33,285 bases of DNA, taken from assembly GCA_030618465.1 (NCBI GenBank), contig JAUXDD010000004.1, forward strand, positions 1 through 33,285, in the 5' to 3' direction. The DNA comes from Desulfobacteraceae bacterium (GTDB lineage: Bacteria > Desulfobacterota > Desulfobacteria > Desulfobacterales > SURF-7). Below, piece after piece: positions 24,158-31,039 of the stretch; the first letter of the stretch is position 1; each line of letters starts with the position of its first letter. The notes below the pieces were generated by a model, which was not told the DNA's origin, did not search any database, and worked only from the letters and a program-made list of their open reading frames with translations. The translations under genes were made by a program, and so were the position numbers.

Positions 24158-25264
24158 TTATGTTGATAACGTTTTTTTCAGAACCCCTATATAAAAACGT
24201 GCATGACTGATATGGGCGGCCATATTGGCACGGTGGTTGGCCGTCTGGCTGCTCATGCTGCTGTCGGTAATAATCCACGGCGATATGTGTGCCGCATGAC
24301 GACAGGACTCAATGGCATGGTGAAGCGGTTCAACACCATTCCGGGTTTCCAGGATGGATATGAAGTCAATCATGACCGCCTCAAGAACTCTTCCCATGGC
24401 ATGGGCAACACCTTTGGCATAATAAAAGTAATTATCTGCCATAAAAAAGCTCACATCGCTTCCGTCTTCTTCTTTTGTTTTGACCAGGTTGTCATCACAG
24501 CTTCCCAGAAGATGTTCATACTCAACAAGCAGAGGGATTAAATTGTCCGAGCGGGTATAAAAGGACGATTCGCCGTTTTCCAGTTTCTCTGCATATTTTT
24601 TTAACTCTTTGATACCATCGCGGTATTTTCCTTCTGCTGAAGGGAACCAGTATTCATCCGCTTTTATCACAAAACAGGTACTCCGGGCAGTTTCAAGGTT
24701 CGTGTCAAAGGATGCGGTGCTGCCTGTCCGCGAAATATTTTCAGCCAGTTTTTCGGCTGTTCTTCGGGTTACTTCAAGAACACCCAATTGAAAATTGGTG
24801 ATATTGTCAGTAAAATTTAGAATATCGTTCGGCCGCCATCCCCAGAACCGTTCACTGAGTTCGTAATGCAGAGGTTCGATTGAGGCATAAACAAATTCCA
24901 CGCCAACAACTTTACTGATGGCAGTTTTATGCGGATAGTCTCCCTGACCATGGCCGGCAGAAGTTGTGTCTTTTTTATCGGTAACAGGGTGTTGCACCGG
25001 CTCATCAGGCGCATGCTTATTTGAGGCTGTTTCAGCATGACCTGTGTCTTCCTCAATATCTGTATGCTGTGAGGTCGCTTCTTTCTTGCCGGTATGTTTA
25101 TTTTTTGTCGATGTTGCTTCATAAGATTCCCCGAAAAAACCAAGCACCATGCCAAGCATCCACAAGCCCACAACGGCTAACAATATTCCAACAATTATAT
25201 GTTTTGCGGCAAACCGTTTAAATTCATTTTCAGTATCATTTTTGCTGTTTTCTGAATAACTCAT
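24158..25264 (-). CDS. DUF2333 family membrane-anchored protein
   Basis: A 368-residue protein with one N-terminal membrane segment (about 22-44, HIIVGILLAVVGLWMLGMVL). A histidine-, threonine- and lysine-rich low-complexity linker follows (about 50-110), then a helical C-terminal domain with ELSERFWGWRPNDI, DNITNFQLGVLEVTRRT, DEYWFPSAEGKYRDGI and a SFFMADNYFYYAKGVAHAMG segment. These are hallmarks of DUF2333, whose function is not known. The topology suggests the bulk of the protein lies in the periplasm. The gene is 87 bases downstream of selB on the same strand and may share its transcript; a functional link to selenoprotein synthesis is not established. Confidence 0.82.
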   Translation of the reverse strand: MSYSENSKNDTENEFKRFAAKHIIVGILLAVVGLWMLGMVLGFFGESYEATSTKNKHTGKKEATSQHTDIEEDTGHAETASNKHAPDEPVQHPVTDKKDTTSAGHGQGDYPHKTAISKVVGVEFVYASIEPLHYELSERFWGWRPNDILNFTDNITNFQLGVLEVTRRTAEKLAENISRTGSTASFDTNLETARSTCFVIKADEYWFPSAEGKYRDGIKELKKYAEKLENGESSFYTRSDNLIPLLVEYEHLLGSCDDNLVKTKEEDGSDVSFFMADNYFYYAKGVAHAMGRVLEAVMIDFISILETRNGVEPLHHAIESCRHAAHISPWIITDSSMSSQTANHRANMAAHISHARFYIGVLKKTLST

Positions 25265-25351
25265 AATATTTTCCTCAAATGACTTCGTACTATTTTTTCA
25301 CATTTCTTAATTTCGAATATATATCAATAATTTTTTTCAAATGGCAAGAGA

Positions 25352-27265
25352 TTATCGTCCTTTTCGTAGTTTTCTGATATCCCCTATGCGTATGGTTAAC
25401 TTAATCGCATCAAAATATTCAATCAGCGGTATGACGTACTTACGCGAGGCGCCTGTCATTTCCTTGAACTGTGGTGTGGTGATCTCTTCGTGGGTTGTAA
25501 AAAAATCAACCAGCCTGTTTTTCAGGTCATTGACAACATCTGAATGATAATACAGGTCGTCTTTTACCCTGGTAATTTTTCCCTGGTCAACCAGATGCAT
25601 AAGTACATCTTTTGCATTTCCGGTGTTAATGTCAAGCGTCTTCCCCAGCTCCTTGAAATAGGGCGGTGTGAGTCCGGCCTGAAGGTAGGTTTTTAAAATT
25701 TTCCTGCTGATATCTTCCTGATCAACTTCCATGGAGACTTTATACCCGGCAAGGCGTACGGTATTTTCCTCCCCGACAATTTTGTTTTCCTTTATCATCT
25801 GTGACAGAATCAGGTTAAACAGTTTTGGATGTAAAACAGAGGGCAACTTTGTTTTGAGTTCTTCCCTGGGCATGCCTTCTTTAAGCGGGTTGGCTGAATG
25901 GTATTTCCCCAGCAGCGCCAGTGTCTTTCTGTCCAGGTTTTCAATGGTATTTTCATGAATATAGACCCGGTTTTCCCTGTCAGCCTGAATAACTGCTCTT
26001 TTGGATAACAGGGCAGACATAGTATTCTGAAGATGTTTTTCAGGAAGATTGGTCATTATTTTAAGGTCGGAAAAAGAGACCCCGGAATAACCGGCCTGCT
26101 CAACATGTAAAGAGATGATTTCTTCCGGTGTGCCGGCAACAAGACGTTTCAATCCATCGATGATTTCCGGCTTAAACCGTTTGTGTTTTTTGGGGATGGG
26201 ATTTAACAGTTTTCCTCCCCCGATTGTGCGAACCGGGGAATAGCTCCTTAAAACATATCGATCATCCCGAACACAGGCAACAGGAGAATCAAGTCTGATC
26301 TGTGCTTCAATGGATTCGCCTGGTTTGAGTTCTTCCCGGTCAAGAAGGATCAGGTTCCCCATGATTTCACTTGTACCGGAGTGGAACCTGACGCGGGTGC
26401 GGTTTTTTAACGGTTTTTCATTGCTTTTTAGAAAATTCAATGTCACATCAAGCATGTAGCTGGATTTTAAAGCATTCGGTGTTGACAGCACATCTCCCCG
26501 GTTTGCCGATGCCTTTTCAAGTCCCTGGAAATTGATTGCCGTACGCATTCCGGATTCAGCCTCGTCCACACTCTGATTATGGACCTGTATGCCGCGTACT
26601 TTGGATGTAATACCGGATGGATATACCATGATCGTATCGCCCGTTGAAATTTTGCCGGAATATAGTGAGCCGGTGATAACTGTGCCAAATCCTTTCATGG
26701 TAAACACCCGATCAACAGGAAGACGAAAAAGACCGGAGGAAGTGTGTCCCGGTATATTTTCACACAATTTGTCAAGGGATTGGGTAAGTTCCTGGAGCCC
26801 CTGTCCCGTTGTTGAGGACACGGGAAGGATAGGCGAATTTTCCAGGAAGGTGCCCTGAACAAATTCACTCACATCCTCCGTTACAAGTTCCAGCCACTCT
26901 TCATCCACCATGTCTATTTTGGTCAGAACCACAAAGCCGTGTTTTATATCCAGGAGCGTGCATATTTCCATATGTTCCCTGGTCTGTGGCATGACCCCTT
27001 CATCGGCGGCTATAATCATGGCAACGATATCTATGCCAGTGGCACCGGCAACCATGTTTTTTACAAATTTTTCATGGCCGGGAACATCCACAATTCCCAG
27101 ATGCTGACCGCCCGGCAGATCAAGAGAGGCAAAACCCAGCTCAATTGTGATGCCGCGAAGCTTTTCTTCCTTCAACCGGTCAGTATCAATTCCGGTCAGT
27201 GTTTTTATCAGACTGGTCTTGCCGTGGTCAATATGGCCTGCTGTGCCGAGGATTATCTGTTTCAC
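25352..27265 (-). CDS. selB: Selenocysteine-specific translation elongation factor
   Basis: A 637-residue SelB. It brings Sec-tRNA(Sec) to the ribosome at UGA codons followed by a SECIS hairpin. The GTPase domain shows [12 protein letters not shown] (7-18), RGITIELGF (37-45), DVPGHE (60-65) and TKID (115-118). EF-Tu-like domains 2 and 3 follow ([26 protein letters not shown]). The C-terminal half is made of winged helices (for example [21 protein letters not shown] and [14 protein letters not shown]) that bind the mRNA hairpin. The start is GTG at 27265 with AGGAG about 11 bases upstream. It is 59 bases downstream of a 58-residue membrane protein gene and divergent from the selenoprotein gene at 27797. 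Confidence 0.96.
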   Translation of the reverse strand: MKQIILGTAGHIDHGKTSLIKTLTGIDTDRLKEEKLRGITIELGFASLDLPGGQHLGIVDVPGHEKFVKNMVAGATGIDIVAMIIAADEGVMPQTREHMEICTLLDIKHGFVVLTKIDMVDEEWLELVTEDVSEFVQGTFLENSPILPVSSTTGQGLQELTQSLDKLCENIPGHTSSGLFRLPVDRVFTMKGFGTVITGSLYSGKISTGDTIMVYPSGITSKVRGIQVHNQSVDEAESGMRTAINFQGLEKASANRGDVLSTPNALKSSYMLDVTLNFLKSNEKPLKNRTRVRFHSGTSEIMGNLILLDREELKPGESIEAQIRLDSPVACVRDDRYVLRSYSPVRTIGGGKLLNPIPKKHKRFKPEIIDGLKRLVAGTPEEIISLHVEQAGYSGVSFSDLKIMTNLPEKHLQNTMSALLSKRAVIQADRENRVYIHENTIENLDRKTLALLGKYHSANPLKEGMPREELKTKLPSVLHPKLFNLILSQMIKENKIVGEENTVRLAGYKVSMEVDQEDISRKILKTYLQAGLTPPYFKELGKTLDINTGNAKDVLMHLVDQGKITRVKDDLYYHSDVVNDLKNRLVDFFTTHEEITTPQFKEMTGASRKYVIPLIEYFDAIKLTIRIGDIRKLRKGR

Positions 27266-27324
27266 TTTCAGATATACTCCTGATAATAATAATTTCTATT
27301 TCATTTGCCGGGAAACCGGGCGGG

Positions 27325-27501
27325 TTATAGCTTTGGTTTCCTGTTCCGAAAATATTCAAATATATAAGCAAGCCCAAGAAGGACAATGCCAAGTCCTGCG
27401 GCAAAGGCAATGTTAACATCCGGAAAAAAAAATCGTGAAAGAATAACGGCAAAAACCGCAGCTAAAATTGCTCTGATTACAAAAATATTAAATGATCCCA
27501 T
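27325..27501 (-). CDS. Small two-segment membrane protein, function unknown
   Basis: A 58-residue ORF (begins MGSFNIFVIRAILAAVFAVI, ends FRNRKPKL). It has two hydrophobic segments, about 5-26 and 31-48, joined by FFFPD, and a basic C-terminus, which predicts a hairpin in the inner membrane with both ends inside. AAAGG lies about 9 bases before the ATG, and the composition is typical of genuine small membrane proteins. It is directly upstream of selB on the same strand, so it is likely the first gene of the selB transcript. I recognise no family. Confidence 0.62.
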   Translation of the reverse strand: MGSFNIFVIRAILAAVFAVILSRFFFPDVNIAFAAGLGIVLLGLAYIFEYFRNRKPKL

Positions 27502-27650
27502 AATATATAACCTTTTTATAGATTTGAAGTGACTTAATTAATATAGATGCCGGTTGGGGTCAATAATAAATGACACTGGTTTGTCTGATATTAATTGAAA
27601 CTATGAGCATTAAACAAAACTCCCGGTAATCCCCTGTAATTTTTTGAAAA

Positions 27651-27669
27651 TATAAATGCGGTTACCCTG
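27651..27669. repeat. Intergenic element, copy B (19-base match to 21633-21651)
   Basis: TATAAATGCGGTTACCCTG is the exact reverse complement of bases 21633-21651. It lies in the divergent control region (27502-27796) between the small membrane protein/selB genes and the selenoprotein gene, 20 bases before the candidate -35 at 27689. No other exact copy was noticed in the window. Confidence 0.5.
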
Positions 27670-27688
27670 TGAATCGATGCCGTCAGAA

Positions 27689-27717
27689 TTGACAAAACCG
27701 GTTTGCCGGGTTATGTG
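27689..27717 (+). promoter_or_regulatory. Candidate promoter of the selenoprotein gene
   Basis: TTGACA (27689-27694) is separated by 17 bases from TATGTG (27712-27717). Transcription would begin near 27725 and give a leader of about 70 bases before the ATG at 27797, which has a strong GGGAGGG ribosome site. The rest of the 27502-27796 region holds no ORF I can support. Confidence 0.4.
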
Positions 27718-27796
27718 TTCTATTATTGAACCGTTTGAGCATTTATATAAATAAACCGCAAAACAGTATGTATTAATCTGTAAAATGGGAGGGTAA

Positions 27797-28654
27797 ATGG
27801 TAAAGAAAAAGAGAGCATTGATTTATTTGATTTTAACCATTTTTTCAGTGGTGTGTCTGTATGCACCCGATGGTTTTTCAGCAGTTGAGTGGGAGATGGA
27901 AGACAGTATTGTGCTTGAGGATAAACCCATAGCTATAGTCCTTTCCAGGGATGGTTCAACCGCCTATTTTCTTTGCAGGGGGAAAATACTGCTGTATTCC
28001 ACAAAGTCAAAAAAAGTTACGGATACCATTCCTGTTGAAGGGAATTACTCCGGCATCGCACTTACACCGAACGGAGAAAAACTGCTCCTTACGGATACCG
28101 GGAATAAACAGATTGCAGTTATCAGCATTTCCCGGATCTATGATATCAAGATCGGGAAGTCTCCCATTATAGGGAAGAAAGATGCATCGGTAAATATTGT
28201 TGCTTTCCTGGACTTCCAATGACCGTACTGCGCGCGGGATTATCCCGTACTTGAGCAGTTGCTCGAGAAATATTCCAATGATGCCAACCTTGTTGTCAAA
28301 CACTTTCCATTAAGAAATCACAAGTTTGCAAGAAAAGCGGCCATTGCCGCCCTGGCAGCGGACAGGCAGGGTAAATATGCTGAAATAACAAAGATGTTTC
28401 TGGAGAATTTCAGAAAATTAAACGATGAGACAATAAAAACATTTGCCAGGGACGCCGGTCTTGACATGACAAAATTTGAAAAGGATATGGCTGATCCTGT
28501 GTTTAACACAATTATCGGCTTTGACACGAAAATCGGCAGGCAGGCAGGCGTCCGTGGCGTACCGGCTGTTTATATTAATGGAAAGAGGGCGAAGCAGCGT
28601 TCGCTTCAATCGTTTTCACAGATGATTGAAAAGGAGCTTAAAAAGAAGAAATAA
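27797..28654 (+). CDS. Selenoprotein: DsbA/thioredoxin-like oxidoreductase with U-P-Y-C active site
   Basis: One 285-residue protein read through an in-frame UGA at codon 142 (28220-28222). Frames before and after the UGA are identical, since 28259 minus 27797 is divisible by three. Residues 1-33 are a signal peptide (IYLILTIFSVVCLYAPDGFSA). Residues 40-115 resemble YVTN beta-propeller repeats (IALTPNGEKLLLTDTGNKQIAVISI). Residues 135-285 are a DsbA-like thioredoxin fold: NIVAFLDFQ-Sec-PYCARDYP, where homologues have DFQCPYC, so Sec142 replaces the nucleophilic cysteine and Cys145 is the resolving one. The cis-proline loop GVRGVPAVYING and the helix LDMTKFEKDM follow. It would be a periplasmic thiol/disulfide or peroxide-linked oxidoreductase. 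Without recoding, the product would be a 141-residue fragment lacking the whole redox domain. The partner machinery (selA, selB) is in this window. Confidence 0.9.
28220..28250 (+). promoter_or_regulatory. Sec UGA codon and candidate bacterial SECIS hairpin
   Basis: The UGA is at 28220-28222. Just downstream CGGGA (28235-28239) pairs with TCCCG (28243-28247) around TTA, with a possible outer stem GTAC/GTAC (28225-28228 with 28247-28250, one base shared). The apical loop lies about 17 bases after the UGA, in the range expected for bacterial SECIS elements, which are read by SelB. The commonly required G at the start of the apical loop is present only if the inner GG pairs are taken as open, so this structural call is less certain than the Sec codon itself. 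Confidence 0.6.
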
Positions 28655-28668
28655 CAAGCCCGCAACCA

Positions 28669-28689
28669 GTGATCAGTTATCGGTGATCA
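28669..28689. repeat. Short direct repeat at the selenoprotein / vapC junction
   Basis: GTGATCA occurs at 28669-28675 and again at 28683-28689, separated by GTTATCG. Each contains the palindrome TGATCA. The second copy overlaps the vapC stop codon. It fills the 32-base gap between the convergent selenoprotein and VapC genes and marks the left edge of the toxin-antitoxin region. Possibly a small dispersed repeat. Confidence 0.3.
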
Positions 28690-29079
28690 TGACCAGTTTG
28701 CCAGCTTGAGTCCTTCGATCCGTTGAAAGTGTTTTAAGTTATTCGTTACAAGGGTTAAGTTACAGGCAAGGGCGCAGGATGCTATAATCAGATCAAAATC
28801 ATCAAGACGTGTACCGTCTGTTTCAAGCCGGGCCTTCAGCATTCCAAATATTTCCACTGATTCCAGTCCAATGGGAATAATTTCAAGAGACTGTTCCAGT
28901 TTTTTTATTTTGGCGGTGTTACTGGAAATTTTGTTGGATTTGTTAGCACCATAGTACAGTTCCATCAGTGTGATGACACTTATCAAAATGGGATCGTTTA
29001 TATGATGCTCAAGGTTTTCCTGAACAGCGGTGTTGCCTTTCAGGCTGTAAATAATTATATCTGTATCAAGTAGAAACAT
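28687..29079 (-). CDS. vapC: VapC-like PIN-domain toxin
   Basis: A 130-residue PIN-domain ribonuclease. The metal-binding acidic residues are visible: Asp5 and Asp7 in FLLDTDIIIYSLKG, the glutamate in ITLMELYYGA and the aspartates of RLDDFDLIIASCAL, followed by VTNNLKHFQRI typical of VapC/FitB. Such toxins cleave tRNA or rRNA when freed from their antitoxin. The ATG at 29079 shares one base with the upstream antitoxin stop (TGATG), so the pair is translationally coupled. The fold is clear; the RNA target is not predictable. Confidence 0.88.
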   Translation of the reverse strand: MFLLDTDIIIYSLKGNTAVQENLEHHINDPILISVITLMELYYGANKSNKISSNTAKIKKLEQSLEIIPIGLESVEIFGMLKARLETDGTRLDDFDLIIASCALACNLTLVTNNLKHFQRIEGLKLANWS

Positions 29080-29351
29080 CAGAATCCTTTTTGCAGCTTC
29101 TTTGAATTCTTTCTTGCTTTTTTCAACTGTAAAATTATTTCGTCAGAATTCCTGTCATCCTCCCATGATCCGGAAAGATCAAGAAGTGCCTGTGCCGGTG
29201 TTTTTATCTGCTGAAACATTTTTTTGTTGGCCATATAGGTTTTTATGACAAAGAGCACCTGCTGGCTTATTGTCCGATTTTCCGAAGACGCCAGGTTTTT
29301 TATCTGTGCATAAAAATTATCGTCAATACCTTTAATCTGTAAATTTGCCAT
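29079..29351 (-). CDS. vapB: Ribbon-helix-helix antitoxin of the VapBC-like pair
   Basis: A 90-residue antitoxin. The N-terminal 40 residues (ANLQIKGIDDNFYAQIKNLA, then NRTISQQVLFVIKTY) form a ribbon-helix-helix DNA-binding unit. The C-terminal half is charged (SWEDDRNSDEIILQLKKARK) and would wrap the PIN toxin. A ribosome site AAGGGGAA lies just upstream of the ATG. The pair would repress its own promoter in the 29352-29463 region, which it shares with the divergent MazEF-like module. The name is by position and fold; similar RHH antitoxins partner with several toxin families. Confidence 0.8.
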   Translation of the reverse strand: MANLQIKGIDDNFYAQIKNLASSENRTISQQVLFVIKTYMANKKMFQQIKTPAQALLDLSGSWEDDRNSDEIILQLKKARKNSKKLQKGF

Positions 29352-29401
29352 TATTATTCCCCTTTTTATGCTTCATGAAAATGTCAAATGGGGTTTTCCA
29401 T

Positions 29402-29448
29402 TGACAATACATTTTAGGCGATTTATTATCGTATATAATGTATTGTCA
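29402..29448. promoter_or_regulatory. Inverted-repeat operator between the two toxin-antitoxin modules
   Basis: TGACAATACATT (29402-29413) is perfectly repeated in inverse orientation as AATGTATTGTCA (29437-29448), with 23 bases between. A TATAAT (29434-29439) overlaps the right arm, 24 bases before the MazE-like start, and is a plausible -10 element. The arms probably bind an RHH antitoxin; which of the two divergent antitoxins binds is not evident. Confidence 0.6.
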
Positions 29449-29463
29449 CTATGGAGGTATACA

Positions 29464-29697
29464 ATGAGAACAAAAAGAAAAATCAGCTTAACGATCGATG
29501 CGAACCTTTACAATTCTTTTGAAGAGGCGGCAAAAACGTATAAAATGCCAAAAAGCCAACTAGTTCAGGAAGCTATTAAATGTTGGTTGAAAATACAAAC
29601 TGAAGCTCTAATGTCCAGGGGCTATGAAGAAATGGCAGAAGAAGATAAGGCCTTCGCAAAAGTTTCTCTTGAAGCACAAAAGGAGATTCTTACATGA
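29464..29697 (+). CDS. Ribbon-helix-helix antitoxin of the MazEF-like pair
   Basis: A 77-residue protein. TKRKISLTIDANLYNSFEEA, then AKTYKMPKSQLVQEAIKCWL is a ribbon-helix-helix domain, and the acidic C-terminus (YEEMAEEDKAFAKVSLEAQKE) would bind the toxin. I start at 29464 because GGAGG lies 8 bases upstream; a longer frame from 29368 would run through the operator region. The stop overlaps the MazF ATG (ATGA at 29694-29697). RHH rather than AbrB-type antitoxins are common partners of chromosomal MazF in environmental bacteria. Confidence 0.82.
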   Translation: MRTKRKISLTIDANLYNSFEEAAKTYKMPKSQLVQEAIKCWLKIQTEALMSRGYEEMAEEDKAFAKVSLEAQKEILT

Positions 29698-30038
29698 ATG
29701 TTTTTCCTAAACGCGGTGAAATATGGTTGGTAAACTGGAATCCTGCAAGAGGCAGCGAACAGGCAGGTAAACGTCCCGCACTCATCATACAAAATAACAT
29801 TGGAAATGAAAAAGCTTCCACAACCATTGTCGCTGCAATTTCAAGCTCAGTAAGAATATATCCGATGAATGTTCCAATAATCCCCCCGGAAGGTGGGCTT
29901 GACCGCCCATCAATTGTAAAAACAGGCCAGGTATTTACCGTATCAAAGGAGAGACTGGCGAAATGCCTCGGCAAGCTTGGTAAAGAAAAAATGAAAGAAG
30001 TTAATACGGCTATTAAGTTAAGCCTGGATATTTCGTAA
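29694..30038 (+). CDS. mazF: MazF/PemK-family mRNA interferase toxin
   Basis: A 114-residue MazF-type toxin. It starts with KRGEIWLVNWNPARGSEQAG, then KRPALIIQNN. The arginine of the first segment and the G-S-E-Q-x-G-x-R-P strand-loop are the catalytic and RNA-binding region of the family. It continues with TTIVAAISSS (the conserved T/S), a PEGGLDRPSIV strand and DQ-equivalent VKTGQVFTVSKERL. It would cut mRNA at short specific sequences; the target cannot be read by eye. Translation is coupled to the antitoxin by an ATGA overlap. Confidence 0.92.
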   Translation: MNVFPKRGEIWLVNWNPARGSEQAGKRPALIIQNNIGNEKASTTIVAAISSSVRIYPMNVPIIPPEGGLDRPSIVKTGQVFTVSKERLAKCLGKLGKEKMKEVNTAIKLSLDIS

Positions 30039-30140
30039 GATTCAAATGCTTTTCCAAATATTCTTTTTGTTTCTTCACAGTGTTCTTCAAATTTCATTTT
30101 CTGATAAACTCATTTTTGAAATTCTTTCAGTTTCACCAGA

Positions 30141-30896
30141 TCAATAAATTGCACCGCCCGGGCCAATGGCAATGGCATGACGTCTGCGATCAGGCTTGTA
30201 AGCATCTTTAATATAGATATCTTCTTCAAGAGCAATCATTTCGCTCCCAATGAAACCATAGGTATAAAAACAAACGGTTATATTATCCGATCCAACAATA
30301 ATTTTCGGACGCCAGTCTTCAGGCTTATCCTGTTCCCATTTCCAGTCCTTTTCGTTACTTATAACTTCTGAAATACCACCACTGTTAAAAGGGGAATCTG
30401 ACAATATGCGAATATCACTCCAAAAACAGCCATGCCACTGTGCCCCGAATTCTCCTGCTTCACGAATAAAAAGTGACGCTTCCAGATATGACGAAGGTGT
30501 TCCTGTTCCGGTTAAAATGTCTTCAAAATCAACAGCACCTTCAGGCCTGGGTGGTGATAAGAACACATCTTTCAGTCTTTCACACTCATCAGGTTCAGGA
30601 AACGTTTTGGTTTCCGGCAATCCCCATACAATACCGTTTCCATTACCTCCCTCAATAAAAACATAGGCCATCAGAGTATATCCCTGCTTTAATGACAGCT
30701 TTTTGAAGACTCCCAACAGATCCATTGGATCTACCGGGCTTTTTTGCCAGCCCTGGACAGGCTTTTTTTCGAGAATATCACATCTTTCCAAAAAATCATC
30801 TGATTCTGGAAATTCTATTCTTCTCGCATCCTCTGCTTTCCTGCGCAGGGACTGTAAATTTCGAACTGATGGATAAATTGTTTTGTTTTTCTTCAT
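30141..30896 (-). CDS. Unrecognised soluble protein
   Basis: A 251-residue protein with no signal peptide or membrane segment. It is rich in aromatic and acidic residues, with segments such as LMAYVFIEGGNGNGIVWGLPE, ILTGTGTPSSYLEASLFIREA, WHGCFWSD and KPEDWRPKIIVGSD. The look (a single globular domain with many W, G, E and D) is like that of immunity or small defence-associated proteins, but I do not recognise a family and assign no function. There is no strong ribosome site before the ATG at 30896. It is between the MazEF module and the nuclease-like gene, transcribed in the same direction as the latter after 143 bases. Confidence 0.65.
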   Translation of the reverse strand: MKKNKTIYPSVRNLQSLRRKAEDARRIEFPESDDFLERCDILEKKPVQGWQKSPVDPMDLLGVFKKLSLKQGYTLMAYVFIEGGNGNGIVWGLPETKTFPEPDECERLKDVFLSPPRPEGAVDFEDILTGTGTPSSYLEASLFIREAGEFGAQWHGCFWSDIRILSDSPFNSGGISEVISNEKDWKWEQDKPEDWRPKIIVGSDNITVCFYTYGFIGSEMIALEEDIYIKDAYKPDRRRHAIAIGPGGAIY

Positions 30897-31039
30897 TGTT
30901 TTTAGGTTTTGTCCATCGTTGGCAAGATAATAACCATCATAATATTGATATATTTGAATATGCCCTAATCTATATGACTATAGAAGTAATGAGTTCATTA
31001 TCAGCAGATCATCTTTGCTGTTTGAACAATAACTCATTT

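Noticed and set aside
27228-27452. Minus-strand ORF of 74 residues covering the selB start.
   Set aside because: It overlaps the real selB start and the 58-residue membrane protein in another frame and has no protein-like pattern of its own.
29401-29439. TTGACA at 29401 with TATAAT at 29434 as a sigma-70 promoter for the MazEF-like pair.
   Set aside because: The spacing is 27 bases, too long. The TATAAT may still serve as a -10 with a poor -35, and TTGACA is better read as part of the inverted repeat.
30177-30666. Plus-strand ORFs opposite the 251-residue unknown protein.
   Set aside because: They are short, low-complexity and antisense, while the minus-strand frame is continuous with protein-like composition.
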